Assembly (NCBI GenBank): GCA_030429735.1
Contig: JAUIET010000003.1
Location: forward strand, 124,001-188,000
Length of the DNA stretch: 64,000 nucleotides
Origin: Gammaproteobacteria bacterium
Lineage (GTDB): Bacteria; Pseudomonadota; Gammaproteobacteria; Pseudomonadales; JAUIET01
Direction of reading: 5' to 3'
Positions 1 through 9,496 of this stretch are shown one piece after another; within the stretch, counting starts at the first letter, position 1, and the number at the start of each line of letters is the position of its first letter. The notes under the pieces are model-generated. The model saw only the letters and a program-made list of their open reading frames with translations. It did not search any database and had not been told where the DNA came from. The translations under genes and the position numbers were made by a program.

Positions 1-1
1 C

Positions 2-163
2 ACAGGGGTACCTGTGCTCAGGCAAATTTGTCACTGTATAGAAGACGACGTTAAGTCGGGGCAGATTGAGAAGGCGTACGCCCGCGCTGATCAGCTGGAT
101 GCGGAAATTGCTCGATTGCTTGCCTGGCATGAACAACACGACCTGGACGTATTGTTCGAGTAA
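2..163 (+). CDS. C-terminal end of an unidentified protein (partial)
   Basis: An open frame enters from the left edge and ends at TAA 161-163, giving 53 residues that are mostly helical and charged (pattern IEKAYARADQLDAEIARLL). It converges on recO with 7 bases between the stops. I do not recognise the protein. The helical tail would fit the last helices of an Hpt domain of a hybrid histidine kinase, but that is a guess from pattern only. The frame is intact and no other strand offers a better reading here. Confidence 0.45.
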   Translation, partial: TGVPVLRQICHCIEDDVKSGQIEKAYARADQLDAEIARLLAWHEQHDLDVLFE

Positions 164-170
164 GCGCAGT

Positions 171-896
171 CTATGTCTTACTTTTCCGGAATATGTCGCG
201 GGAGTTCAAGGTTTTGCCTTTCAGCATATGTTGTAACGCTTGCTGGTTAACGTGCTTGAGAGTCTTCAGCACCATTGGCTCGCTCCATTCACCGCGAAGC
301 ACTTGTTGCAATACCTCACCCGCAATCGGTAATACCTGTTTGTCTGCTGCGGCGCTGGAAACTGGCCGGAAGCCAAGTCCCGCTAGAAACTCGTAGTGCT
401 TTGCCGCACTGATGGGGCTCAAACCATCAGATTCCCTGTCGAAGCTCAGACCATAACCCAGGCTGTCCATTAACTTCAGCTCAAAGTTGCGTAAATGGGC
501 TTCGAAATTAGTGGTTTTGTGCAGGGCGAGTAATACATCCTCATAGGCCTGGAACACGTCCGCCTGTTGTACATGCGGCAATAGCAGATGGTACAACAGC
601 TCGTTTAAGTACAATCCACTGAACAGCCTCGCGCCGTGTAATCGTTCAAAGCCAAACTGCGAATCGATTTCAAAGCTTGCGACCGATTTCAGATCACCAC
701 GGCCAAACAACCCCAGATGATAATGCAGAAATGGCTCCGGGCGTGCCCGCGCTCGAGTGCCCTTACGCCCGCCTTTGAAGACGGCTGACACGCGACCTTG
801 CTCACGAGTGAACAAGTCCAGCATCAAACTTGTTTCACGAAAAGCCCGAGCGTGCAAAACATACGCCGTATAGGTCTGTGTACGAGAGCGTGCCAC
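171..896 (-). CDS. recO: DNA repair protein RecO
   Basis: RecO anneals single-stranded DNA and, with RecR, loads RecA on SSB-coated gaps in the RecF pathway; it acts in the cytoplasm. The 241 residues match the family length. The N-terminal OB fold (about residues 8-85) carries the usual YVLHARAFRETSLMLDLFT start and the GRVSAVFKGGRKG segment, followed by the helical C-terminal part. It is the last gene of the rnc-era-recO group, 14 bases after the era stop, an order found in many Gammaproteobacteria, though pdxJ, a common next gene, is absent. No anomaly seen. Confidence 0.96.
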   Translation of the reverse strand: MARSRTQTYTAYVLHARAFRETSLMLDLFTREQGRVSAVFKGGRKGTRARARPEPFLHYHLGLFGRGDLKSVASFEIDSQFGFERLHGARLFSGLYLNELLYHLLLPHVQQADVFQAYEDVLLALHKTTNFEAHLRNFELKLMDSLGYGLSFDRESDGLSPISAAKHYEFLAGLGFRPVSSAAADKQVLPIAGEVLQQVLRGEWSEPMVLKTLKHVNQQALQHMLKGKTLNSRDIFRKSKT

Positions 897-910
897 GCAA
901 CACTTACCCG

Positions 911-1807
911 CTAATCGAAGCCCAGGCTTTTGAGCGCCCGCTCATCATTGGACCAACCCTGCTTGACTTTCACCCATAAACGTAACATGACCTTGGTCTC
1001 AAACATTGCTTCCATGTCGGCACGGGCCTGGCTACCAATTGTGCGCAGCCGAGAGCCCTGTTTACCAATAATGATTGCTTTCTGCCCCGGTCGCTCCACA
1101 TAGATAGTTGCTGCAACATCGAGTAAGCGACCATCGCTTTTGAATTGCTCGATTTCTACGGCGGTCTCATAGGGCAATTCCTTGCCTAACTGCCGCACCA
1201 GTTTTTCGCGAATCAACTCAGATACCAGGAAGCGCTCACTTTTGTCCGTCACTTGATCGTCAGGAAAATGAAATGGGCCCTCGGGTAATCGGGCTGTTAC
1301 TTCTTGTTGTAACTCGCTTAAGTACTCGCCATGCAAAGAGGCCACCGGCAAGAAGCTGGCGAAGCTGTAGTTGTTCTGCAAGTCTTGAATAAAGGGCAGC
1401 AGATCCCGGCGGTCTTTGAGTAAATCGATTTTGTTAATGACCAACAACACTGGAACCTTGCTGGCTTGCAGCATCTGTGCAATCCATTGTTCTTCCTCGC
1501 CCCAGTGAGTGCGATCGACAACAAACAACACCAAGTCAACGTCATCTATTACCGATCTTGCTGTTCGATTCATGTATCTGTTGACCGCACTGCTCGTGAA
1601 ATTTTTATGCAATCCCGGTGTATCCACAAACACACACTGACTGGTCCCCTCAGTTCGAATACCGAGGACACTGTGTCGGGTTGTTTGTGGTTTGCGCGAG
1701 GTTATGCTGAGCTTCTGACCCAACAGGTGATTCAACAGGGTGGACTTACCTACATTCGGTCGACCGATGATTGCCACATATCCACATCGCGTGGCCGTTG
1801 TAGTCAT
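911..1807 (-). CDS. era: GTPase Era
   Basis: Era is an essential GTPase that binds 16S rRNA near its 3' end and helps small-subunit assembly. G1 GRPNVGKS is at residues 15-22, G3 DTPG at 62-65 and G4 NKID at 125-128. The C-terminal KH domain with GKQGSRLRTIG lies at about 230-298. The 298 residues are the usual length. It follows rnc by 20 bases and precedes recO, so one transcript probably carries all three. Confidence 0.98.
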   Translation of the reverse strand: MTTTATRCGYVAIIGRPNVGKSTLLNHLLGQKLSITSRKPQTTRHSVLGIRTEGTSQCVFVDTPGLHKNFTSSAVNRYMNRTARSVIDDVDLVLFVVDRTHWGEEEQWIAQMLQASKVPVLLVINKIDLLKDRRDLLPFIQDLQNNYSFASFLPVASLHGEYLSELQQEVTARLPEGPFHFPDDQVTDKSERFLVSELIREKLVRQLGKELPYETAVEIEQFKSDGRLLDVAATIYVERPGQKAIIIGKQGSRLRTIGSQARADMEAMFETKVMLRLWVKVKQGWSNDERALKSLGFD

Positions 1808-1827
1808 AACGAATGCGTCACAGTGGA

Positions 1828-2511
1828 TTAGTCATTGGATTGCAGCCGCTGCAGTACAGCCGCTGCGGCGCGCTGTTCGGCTTCCCGGCGGTTACCGCCT
1901 GTGCCAGATAACGGTGCTTGTAGCGATGTCACCTGACACTCCACTTCAAACAGCTGCTCATGCGCTTTTCCACTGGTTTTCTTCAAGCGATACTTTGGTA
2001 AGGGTTGTTTTTGAGACTGCATAAGCTCCTGTAAGCGCGTTTTGGCGTCTTTACCCGGGTTGTTCGGATCAAGCTCATCGAGTCGTGCGGAAAAAAAGCG
2101 CTCAATCAGATTTTTGCTTGTCGCGATGTCGGCGTCAAGATGAACTGCACCTATAATCGCTTCCACTGCATCGGCCAATATCGATGCTCTGCGACGCCCA
2201 CCACTTTTCGCCTCGCCCGATCCAAGCTTCAAGTTCGGTCCCAGGTTTAACTCCGTGGCAATGTTGGTCAGGGTGTTGCCCCTGACCAGATTTGATCGCA
2301 TACGGCTCAAATCGCCTTCGCTGCATTGTGGAAAACGATTGTAAAGTAACTCGGCAATGGTGAAGCTCAGGATCGCGTCACCAAGAAATTCCAGTCGTTC
2401 GTTGTGATGTGCAGAATAACTGCGATGAGTCAGCGCCTGGCTCAGCAGGCGTTTGTCAGAGAAGCAGTAATTCAGTCTGCTTTCGATTGCTGACTCGGCG
2501 GCTTCAGCCAC
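1828..2511 (-). CDS. rnc: Ribonuclease III
   Basis: RNase III cuts double-stranded RNA during rRNA maturation and mRNA turnover. The catalytic signature ERLEFLGDAIL is at residues 38-48, and further acidic residues of the Mg site follow (DAVEAIIGA). The C-terminal double-stranded RNA-binding domain covers about 158-225. The length of 227 is typical. Its start overlaps the stop of the DUF4845 gene by 8 bases, so translation is probably coupled. Confidence 0.98.
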   Translation of the reverse strand: MAEAAESAIESRLNYCFSDKRLLSQALTHRSYSAHHNERLEFLGDAILSFTIAELLYNRFPQCSEGDLSRMRSNLVRGNTLTNIATELNLGPNLKLGSGEAKSGGRRRASILADAVEAIIGAVHLDADIATSKNLIERFFSARLDELDPNNPGKDAKTRLQELMQSQKQPLPKYRLKKTSGKAHEQLFEVECQVTSLQAPLSGTGGNRREAEQRAAAAVLQRLQSND

Positions 2512-2911
2512 CGCTGCGTTCCGCCTGCAGTGTAATTGCGGGGAACTTCAGTACAACGTCCATATTCCCGATCAGAGAGGACCTGCGTTCATAATCAAGA
2601 GTCGCCGTCAGACTGCTCTTTGTACGCTCGAAACTTACGTCATTTTCACCGAGAAATTCGATTCTATTCACCTCAAGACGCCTGGACAGCATACTCCTCA
2701 GCTTCTTTTTCGACACATTACCCTGCGTTGCAGCTTCATCCAGCACGTCCTGCAGCGCTTCCTCTACGGTCCAATGATCCATATACATCGGAAACACCTT
2801 AATGGCAGAGATCACGAGTATGGCGCCAAACATGATCGCAAACACCACAATCAAATCGATAGCACCGCGCTGCCGATAGCGGTGATTTTCAGCTGGAGTA
2901 GATACCTTCAT
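2504..2911 (-). CDS. DUF4845 membrane protein
   Basis: A 135-residue protein with a pilin-like N terminus: a short basic stretch, then one membrane helix (GAIDLIVVFAIMFGAILVIS) and a soluble domain. DUF4845 proteins typically sit between lepB and rnc, as here; their function is not known. I chose the ATG at 2911 because it has a GTAAGG ribosome site and fits the family. An in-frame start at 3049 would run into lepB and add 46 unrelated residues. The 74 bases to the lepB stop hold nothing obvious. Confidence 0.85.
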   Translation of the reverse strand: MKVSTPAENHRYRQRGAIDLIVVFAIMFGAILVISAIKVFPMYMDHWTVEEALQDVLDEAATQGNVSKKKLRSMLSRRLEVNRIEFLGENDVSFERTKSSLTATLDYERRSSLIGNMDVVLKFPAITLQAERSGG

Positions 2912-2985
2912 ATTCCTAACCTTACTTTGGACAACTGGGTGATCATTCAAGTATAGGAGAAAGCGCAGCGGTGGGCTATTTATCG

Positions 2986-3828
2986 CTATTGCACCTTGCC
3001 AACTCGCGAAAAGCTGGGCAGGCTTAAAAACTCTTCCCAGTGCATCCAAATCGCAAAGGCTTTGCCCACAATATTTGCCTCAGGAACCTGACCCCACACC
3101 CTGGAATCGCTGCTATTGTCGCGATTATCACCCATTAGAAAATAGTGGTCCGGACGGACTTTCACGGAAAAATCATCTAACAGATAACGGCGCAGGTCTT
3201 GCCTGACTTTATGCTCAACGCCATTCAGGGTTTCTGTTACCAGGCGCTCACTGGGTCGGTTGGGCGGCAGATCGGCGAGCAAGGTTTGCGGCTGCTCAAC
3301 ACCATTGATGGTCAACACTTTGTCTTTATATTCGACTAAATCACCGGGCAAGCCAATCACACGTTTAATGAAGTACTGTTTGGTGTGTGGCGGGAAGAAC
3401 ACCATCACTTCACCGCGCTTTGGCGTATTCATTTCCATGACTTTGGTTCTGATCACCGGCAGGCGGATACCATAGGTAAATTTATTGACCAAAATAAAAT
3501 CACCCACTTCAAGGGTAGGAATCATTGATCCGGAGGGAATCTGGAACGGCTCAACAATGAACGAACGCAAAATCAACACAATGGCGAGCACGGGGAACAG
3601 GGATCTGGAGTACTCTACCAGAACGGGCTCGCTTGCCTGCTCTTGGGCAGCCGCCAGGAACCGCTGTTGATCGGCGCTTCCTTCCTTGTCCCACTCGGGC
3701 CAATCCAGCTGTAATTGCTCAATGGTAGCCAGTCGATTGCGGCGCATCGTAAGCGAATCCAGCAACCAAATCATGCCGCTACCAAACACCAGCAAAACAA
3801 GAATCAGAGGGAAGTTTAGATATTCCAT
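2986..3828 (-). CDS. lepB: Signal peptidase I
   Basis: LepB removes signal peptides from exported proteins at the outer face of the inner membrane. Two N-terminal membrane segments (about residues 5-24 and 76-92) precede the catalytic domain. The nucleophile is Ser101 in PSGSMIPTL and the general base Lys155 in KRVIGLPGD. The GDNRDNSSDSRVWG box lies near residue 245. The 280 residues are normal for proteobacteria. It starts 3 bases after the lepA stop, the classical lepA-lepB pairing. Confidence 0.97.
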   Translation of the reverse strand: MEYLNFPLILVLLVFGSGMIWLLDSLTMRRNRLATIEQLQLDWPEWDKEGSADQQRFLAAAQEQASEPVLVEYSRSLFPVLAIVLILRSFIVEPFQIPSGSMIPTLEVGDFILVNKFTYGIRLPVIRTKVMEMNTPKRGEVMVFFPPHTKQYFIKRVIGLPGDLVEYKDKVLTINGVEQPQTLLADLPPNRPSERLVTETLNGVEHKVRQDLRRYLLDDFSVKVRPDHYFLMGDNRDNSSDSRVWGQVPEANIVGKAFAIWMHWEEFLSLPSFSRVGKVQ

Positions 3829-3831
3829 GCC

Positions 3832-5631
3832 TTATTCGCTCACCTTCAAAACGGCTAAAAAAGCTTCCTGCGGAATTTCCACCCTGCCAACTTGTTTCAT
3901 GCGTTTCTTACCCGCTTTTTGTTTTTCTAACAATTTCTTCTTTCGTGTTACGTCACCACCATAGCATTTTGCGGTCACATTTTTTCGCAGCGCCTTGACG
4001 GTTGTACGCGAAATAATTTGCCCTCCAATCGCTGCTTGAATAGCCACATCAAACATTTGCCTGGGGATGAGTTCCTTCATTTTATCAGTCAATGCCCGCC
4101 CACGTGACTGAGCCTGGTCCCTATGCACGATTGTAGCAAGAGCATCGACTTTCTCTCCATTGATGAGTATATCGACACGAACCAGTGGCGCTGCCTGAAA
4201 ACGTTCAAAGCTGTAATCAAGCGATGCGTAGCCGCGACTCACTGATTTCAAGCGATCGAAAAAATCCAGGACGACCTCATTCATAGGCAGCTCATAGCTT
4301 ACCGACACCTGCTGAGCCAGAAAGCTCATGTCTTTTTGAACACCGCGCTTTTCCACACACAGCGTGATAACACTGCCCAAGTGCTCCTGCGGTACCAGGA
4401 TATTTGCTCTCACGATCGGTTCACGCATCTCGGCTATGTTGCCCGAATCTGGCAATTTTGACGGATTATCAACCGACAACACCTCGCCTTTGTTATCGAC
4501 AACTTCAAACACCACGGTCGGGGCTGTGGTGATCAGGTCCAGGTCGTATTCACGCTCCAATCGTTCCTGAATGATCTCCATGTGCAGCATGCCAAGAAAA
4601 CCGCACCTGAAGCCAAAGCCGAGTGCATCGGACGTTTCAGGTTCATAAAACAGGGATGCGTCGTTTAAGGTCAACTTGGCCAGCGCATCGCGGAACGCTT
4701 CATAGTCATCGGTGCTGACCGTAAACAAGCCCGCATAGACTTGCGGCTTGACCTGTTGAAACCCGGGCAGAGCTGCAACCGAAGACTGATTTGCACTGAC
4801 GATGGTATCGCCGACGGGTGCGCCGTGGATTTCTTTGATTCCCGCCACAACATAGCCGACTTCACCTGCCTTGAGCTCGCCTTTTGATTGGCGTTTAGGG
4901 GTAAAAATGCCGACGTCGTCTACCTGATGGCTGCGGCCAGTGGATTTAAGAGTGATCTTGTCGCGGGCACGCAGCACTCCATGCTTGACCCGCACCAATG
5001 ACACCACACCCAAGTAGTTGTCGAACCAGGAATCAATAATCAGGGCCTGCAAAGCGCCATCAATATTCCCCTCCGGAGGCGGCACTTTGGCGACCAGCTG
5101 CTCCAGTACATCAACTATGCCCATGCCGGTTTTTGCACTGACGTGCACGGCCTCGGATGCGTCCAGGCCGATGATATCTTCAATCTCCTCAGCGACTTTG
5201 TCTGGATCGGCCTGCGGTAAATCCATTTTATTCAGCACAGGAATCACTTCCAGACCCTGATCAATAGCCGTGTAACAATTGGCCACTGATTGTGCCTCCA
5301 CGCCCTGAGCGGCATCGACAATCAGCAATGCCCCTTCACACGCCGCCAATGAGCGTGACACTTCGTAACTGAAATCCACGTGCCCTGGCGTATCAATAAA
5401 ATTAAGCTGGTAGTGCTTTCCGTCTGCGGATTCATAGTCCAAGGTTACCGATTGGGCCTTGATGGTGATGCCACGCTCGCGCTCAATATCCATGGAGTCA
5501 AGCACTTGTTCGGCCATTTCACGCTCAGCCAAACCACCACAGTGCTGTATAAAGCGGTCGGCCAGCGTCGATTTGCCGTGGTCAATGTGGGCAATAATTG
5601 AAAAATTTCGGATATGTTGAAGGTCAGTCAC
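3832..5631 (-). CDS. lepA: Elongation factor 4 (LepA)
   Basis: LepA is a ribosome-binding translational GTPase implicated in back-translocation and in ribosome assembly. The P loop AHIDHGKST is at residues 14-22, with DTPGHVDF and NKMD boxes following. The EF-G-like domains and the LepA-specific C-terminal domain ([20 protein letters not shown]) are complete at 599 residues. It is encoded directly upstream of lepB. The 148 bases separating it from mucD contain short inverted repeats and probably its own promoter. Confidence 0.98.
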   Translation of the reverse strand: MTDLQHIRNFSIIAHIDHGKSTLADRFIQHCGGLAEREMAEQVLDSMDIERERGITIKAQSVTLDYESADGKHYQLNFIDTPGHVDFSYEVSRSLAACEGALLIVDAAQGVEAQSVANCYTAIDQGLEVIPVLNKMDLPQADPDKVAEEIEDIIGLDASEAVHVSAKTGMGIVDVLEQLVAKVPPPEGNIDGALQALIIDSWFDNYLGVVSLVRVKHGVLRARDKITLKSTGRSHQVDDVGIFTPKRQSKGELKAGEVGYVVAGIKEIHGAPVGDTIVSANQSSVAALPGFQQVKPQVYAGLFTVSTDDYEAFRDALAKLTLNDASLFYEPETSDALGFGFRCGFLGMLHMEIIQERLEREYDLDLITTAPTVVFEVVDNKGEVLSVDNPSKLPDSGNIAEMREPIVRANILVPQEHLGSVITLCVEKRGVQKDMSFLAQQVSVSYELPMNEVVLDFFDRLKSVSRGYASLDYSFERFQAAPLVRVDILINGEKVDALATIVHRDQAQSRGRALTDKMKELIPRQMFDVAIQAAIGGQIISRTTVKALRKNVTAKCYGGDVTRKKKLLEKQKAGKKRMKQVGRVEIPQEAFLAVLKVSE

Positions 5632-5742
5632 ACATTGGCACTCAGACAGCTAGTCGGCGCTGTCGTAGTCGCGCCGTTAACGGGCCGCGATTCTACCCTA
5701 TTTCACTGCCTGGGGCCGCCAAGCGACCCCGACAATGGGGAT

Positions 5743-5754
5743 TTAACCGGTTAA
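5743..5754. repeat. 12-bp palindrome TTAACCGGTTAA upstream of lepA
   Basis: A perfect palindrome in the mucD-lepA gap. A second inverted repeat, CGGCGC (5655-5660) and GCGCCG (5671-5676), lies between it and lepA. Neither is followed by a T-run, so I do not call a terminator. They could be regulatory or mere chance. Confidence 0.3.
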
Positions 5755-5779
5755 TACCGGTGTCTTTTCCAGCTAAACG

Positions 5780-7198
5780 CTATTCGCTCACTTTGATAGC
5801 GACAAACCCGGGTTGTCCGCCGCGAACAATTCGTACCGCCACGTGTTTATTCGCAGGCAGTCCTTCTACGATCGAATCGAAGTCTTCCAGAGTATCTGTC
5901 GCTTTGTTGTCGATTGAGGTAATGACATCACCGCTGCGTAGACCGCCTTCGCTTGCCGAGGAGCCGGGAACAACCGAGCGTACCACCACGCCACCCTCAA
6001 GTTTCAGGCGCGCTTTCTGCGCGTCGCTCAAGTCGAGCACAACCAGACCCAATCGGCCACCATTTGCCTTACGCTCATCCTGGTTACGGCTGGCGACATT
6101 GCTGACGCCGTCGTCCAGACTGCCGGTTTTCATGCGCAGGGTTTTGCGCTTACCATCGCGGAATACCAGGACGCTGACGCGCTTATCCGGTGCAGTGCGG
6201 CCGACAATGTGCGGAAGGTCCGCTGACTCACCAATCTCCTGGCCGTCAAACTCCAGAATCACATCGCCCACTTGAATGCCACCTTGTTCTGCAGGTCCGT
6301 CTTCAACCACTTGCGATACCAGTGCGCCGGCCGGTTTGCTCAAGCCAAAAGATTCAGCCAAATCACGATTTATATCCTGAATACCGACGCCTAACCAGCC
6401 ACGTACTACCTGACCATCGCGCTTGAGCTGATCGATCACATTTAACGCGGTACTGACGGGTATGGCGAAAGACAGGCCAATCGAGCCCCCGGATCGGGTG
6501 TAAATTTGCGAGTTGATGCCGACCACCTCGCCATCCATATTGAATAGTGGGCCGCCGGAATTTCCGGGGTTGATGGCCACATCAGTTTGTATAAACGGCA
6601 CGTAATTCTCGCCTTTTTCAGTGGGTAGCGAGCGCCCCTTCGCGCTAACGATACCGGCGGCCACTGAATAGTCCAAACCAAATGGTGAGCCTATTGCCAA
6701 TACCCATTCGCCCACATCGAGGTCTTCTGACTTGCCCATCTTGACCGTTGGTAATCCGCTGGCCGCTACTTTGAGTAATGCAAGATCCGAGCGCTCATCG
6801 GTGCCAATGACTTCGGCAACAAACTCTCTCCGGTCCTGCATGATCACTGATATTTCATCAGCGCCATCCACAACGTGATTGTTGGTCAGCAGGTACCCAT
6901 CTTCTGAAATAAAGAAGCCGGAGCCAAGCCCCTGCCCCCTGCGCTGCCTGGGTTGCTGGTCAAAAAACCGACGAAACATCTCCGGAATCTCCTGATTGTC
7001 TTGCAGATCCGGCGTCCGGCTCGCGGTTGGTTTACTCACCGTGCTTATCTTGACCACGGCAGCCGCACTTTCTTGCACTATTTCAGTAAAATCGGGAAGT
7101 TCAGCCGCGTTAGATACGCTAACCGTGCTAAACAGAACAACAAACAGGCACTGCGACAAACGTTTTGCCAAGTATTGACTCGTTACAGTAGACAACAT
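5780..7198 (-). CDS. mucD: Periplasmic serine protease, MucD/DegQ family
   Basis: A trypsin-fold HtrA protease that degrades misfolded envelope proteins; in this gene order it is the MucD member of the sigma-E regulon. With the ATG at 7198, preceded by AAGGAA, the protein has 472 residues, a signal peptide ending near residue 32, and the triad His108 (NNHVVDG), Asp138 (RSDLALL) and Ser214 (GNSGGP). Two PDZ domains follow (about 275-370 and 380-472). The reading frame extends upstream to 7324, but that would bury the signal peptide. It is the fifth gene after rpoE. Confidence 0.95.
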   Translation of the reverse strand: MLSTVTSQYLAKRLSQCLFVVLFSTVSVSNAAELPDFTEIVQESAAAVVKISTVSKPTASRTPDLQDNQEIPEMFRRFFDQQPRQRRGQGLGSGFFISEDGYLLTNNHVVDGADEISVIMQDRREFVAEVIGTDERSDLALLKVAASGLPTVKMGKSEDLDVGEWVLAIGSPFGLDYSVAAGIVSAKGRSLPTEKGENYVPFIQTDVAINPGNSGGPLFNMDGEVVGINSQIYTRSGGSIGLSFAIPVSTALNVIDQLKRDGQVVRGWLGVGIQDINRDLAESFGLSKPAGALVSQVVEDGPAEQGGIQVGDVILEFDGQEIGESADLPHIVGRTAPDKRVSVLVFRDGKRKTLRMKTGSLDDGVSNVASRNQDERKANGGRLGLVVLDLSDAQKARLKLEGGVVVRSVVPGSSASEGGLRSGDVITSIDNKATDTLEDFDSIVEGLPANKHVAVRIVRGGQPGFVAIKVSE

Positions 7199-7333
7199 AC
7201 TTATTTCCTTTGTACTAAACATATGATGGCATTTGGCTATTTTACACCTCTGCCTTAATGCTATGACAGACCGAATAGCACTGGGTTGCATTGAACCGCT
7301 GTTAAAAGTGTAAAGAGATTGCAAATTATTGTT

Positions 7334-7771
7334 TTAGCTTAGTATTTTCACCAGCTTCGGCGTGTAGGACGCGCTGACCGTGCGCTGATCCACCGCACGA
7401 CTTAGCGCGAACCCCGCGCACAAGCCCATGAATGAGCCGGTGATCAGCGCCAATTCGCTGCTTGTCCACATACTCAGAGTTAAGGGGGTAACGATCATTG
7501 TCGCCAATGGCAGTAGATACACACGCAACGCACCGAACAGCAAGGCATTGTCCGGTAATTCAAAACTTACCTGATCGTGCAGCTTGGGTTGCTTGCCTGA
7601 GTGGCCGATGGTGCTGATCTTAACCTGGCGAGATCGCTCAGGGTAAAGTGATGCGAGCACATTCTGGCCGCACGCCTGTTTCGCCGCGCATCCGCCGCAG
7701 GTTGACTTTTCGGTGGTCTCTATCCAGACAGCCTCCTCTTCCAGCGCAACAACTCGACCAATTTCAAGCAT
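7334..7771 (-). CDS. rseC: SoxR-reducing / sigma-E regulatory protein RseC
   Basis: RseC/MucC is an inner-membrane protein that tunes sigma-E activity and is linked to SoxR reduction. The cysteines C25, C28 and C34 (CGGCAAKQACG) are characteristic. Two membrane helices follow at about 82-128. Its 145 residues fit. It lies 6 bases after rseB, in the normal rpoE-rseA-rseB-rseC order. Confidence 0.93.
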   Translation of the reverse strand: MLEIGRVVALEEEAVWIETTEKSTCGGCAAKQACGQNVLASLYPERSRQVKISTIGHSGKQPKLHDQVSFELPDNALLFGALRVYLLPLATMIVTPLTLSMWTSSELALITGSFMGLCAGFALSRAVDQRTVSASYTPKLVKILS

Positions 7772-7777
7772 GGCGGC

Positions 7778-8797
7778 TTATTTTTTGCTGACCGCGACGG
7801 CACTAACGGGCTTCATGTGATCCGTCAGCTTCACCGCTGTTTGAATAGGAATTTCGCCCACCACGGTCACGGACATCCACTGCTGGCCGATTTTCTTGGG
7901 CACCCAATAGGCGAGTGTACTGCCGGTTCGAACTTCAAAAGGTTCAATCGCCGAATCGGTTTTTTCAACGAACACTGAAAACAAGGTTATGCCATCGGTG
8001 AAGTGCTGTGACTGCACCATTTTATTCAGGTCTTCCATTCTGTGCCGATGGTGACTGGCCTGCATAAACCCCTTAGGCAACCAGGCCAGCTGCCAACTCG
8101 ATTCGCCAGGCTCACTCGAGTTCAGCGGCAAGCTGTGGTAATTCTCATGCAAAGCCTTATCGCTGTTGATTTCTGCGGCCTCAGGGTCAACTTCCTGGCC
8201 AATGGCAATCTGGATAAATTGTGACGTTTCCAGTACCCGTTCGTTAGAATCCAACACCTCGGATTTCAGTAATATGCCGGACGCTTTGTCCAGATACAGC
8301 CGATGTTTGTAGCGATAGCTGTCTTCCGGTATCACACTCAACACTTGCACAGGCCGCATCGCCACATGGGTACTGCCGCCCAGTTTTAACCGATACAATC
8401 CGGTAAAATCGAAGTTTCCGCCTCGGCCTACGCCCGCCAGCAAGCCACCGGTCGCCCCACCCATAATCAGCTGACCGCCCGCATGCACGCAATCTGTTGG
8501 GTGGTTCGCGCGAATCACCTCTACCGGCTCGCCGTCGAGGTACTGCAGCCGCTCGTGCTCCCGTCCGTCCTTCACCAGATGAACAATTCGCATCGAACGC
8601 ATGTCAGAGCCGCGATTAGCGACCAGAATGCCATCGTAGTCTTGTTCCCGAAAGCCACTCGCCATCCGTTTCAGCCAGTACGCCGGCACACTCTTGTCAC
8701 CCACTGCCGTTTGTTCTGGCGCTGGGTTAGCGGCAGCCACACTGGCAAACGCCAGCACGCACAACAGCGTGCCAAACAGTTGAGTGACTGCTTTCAC
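7778..8797 (-). CDS. rseB: Sigma-E factor regulatory protein RseB/MucB
   Basis: A periplasmic protein that binds the RseA periplasmic domain and protects it from cleavage until lipoprotein or LPS signals accumulate. It has a signal peptide (residues 1-23, ending VAAANPA) and the LolA-like N-terminal domain plus the smaller C-terminal domain, 339 residues in all. Its start overlaps the rseA stop by 4 bases, so the two are coupled in translation. Confidence 0.95.
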   Translation of the reverse strand: MKAVTQLFGTLLCVLAFASVAAANPAPEQTAVGDKSVPAYWLKRMASGFREQDYDGILVANRGSDMRSMRIVHLVKDGREHERLQYLDGEPVEVIRANHPTDCVHAGGQLIMGGATGGLLAGVGRGGNFDFTGLYRLKLGGSTHVAMRPVQVLSVIPEDSYRYKHRLYLDKASGILLKSEVLDSNERVLETSQFIQIAIGQEVDPEAAEINSDKALHENYHSLPLNSSEPGESSWQLAWLPKGFMQASHHRHRMEDLNKMVQSQHFTDGITLFSVFVEKTDSAIEPFEVRTGSTLAYWVPKKIGQQWMSVTVVGEIPIQTAVKLTDHMKPVSAVAVSKK

Positions 8798-9381
8798 CGC
8801 TCAACCCTGTAATTTGTGACTCTGGCTAACGGCAATGCGCCCTGTGAGCCATTCATGCTTGCGTGCTTTGCGTGAATTTGCATGTATTGACTGAGTCTTT
8901 GCTGCAATAAAGCCTGCGATGCTGCGCGATCCGTCTCATCATTCGAGGCCAGATTTGTTTCAGCGACTGTGCGCGCATTTTGCCTGTCGGTCAGGGCTGG
9001 CAAGGGGGACGCTGTTAAGGGCGCCAACTCGGCCAGCTGTGCAGGTCTTTGCTCAGGCCCGACTCCATGCAGCCCTTGTGTCGCAAAGACAACCACCGCA
9101 GCCACACTGGCGGCCACTGCAAAACCGCCGGCGGGCTTCATCCAGCCCCAGCTCCTACTGATTGCTGCTTCATTATCGATCGCTTCAGCGACAGCCCCAC
9201 TAATGTCGATGCTTGCCCAATCCGCTTGATCATGCATTGCTGCTTGCGCGGTTGAGTAGCGCCTGTATTGTTCGCTCACTGCCGTCGACTCAGATGCCTG
9301 CTTGAGGATCTGACGCACTTCAAAATCCGTGGCTTCGTCGTCCATCAAGGCTGATAAGGATTGCCGCAATTGCTCTGTCAT
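8794..9381 (-). CDS. rseA: Anti-sigma-E factor RseA/MucA
   Basis: An inner-membrane anti-sigma factor that holds RpoE until regulated proteolysis frees it. The N-terminal cytoplasmic part (LRQSLSALMDDEATDFEVRQ) is the sigma-binding RseA fold. One membrane helix lies near residues 87-104 (FAVAASVAAVVVFA), then a periplasmic tail. I chose ATG 9381, which has AGGA upstream, over a GTG at 9399. The protein is 195 residues. It sits between rpoE and rseB, as expected. Confidence 0.94.
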   Translation of the reverse strand: MTEQLRQSLSALMDDEATDFEVRQILKQASESTAVSEQYRRYSTAQAAMHDQADWASIDISGAVAEAIDNEAAISRSWGWMKPAGGFAVAASVAAVVVFATQGLHGVGPEQRPAQLAELAPLTASPLPALTDRQNARTVAETNLASNDETDRAASQALLQQRLSQYMQIHAKHASMNGSQGALPLARVTNYRVER

Positions 9382-9496
9382 GTTCCTATGCTCTCTCACT
9401 GAATGCGAACCGCGTATTCCTGCGGCCCGGGATAATCTTGCTAATGCCGGACGGCTCGTTCGGCTATCACATACACTCTTGCCCTGTTTAGTCGCC

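Noticed and set aside
5598-6275. A 225-codon plus-strand frame over mucD
   Set aside because: It lies opposite the PDZ region of mucD and has Arg/Pro/Ser-biased composition typical of an antisense frame.
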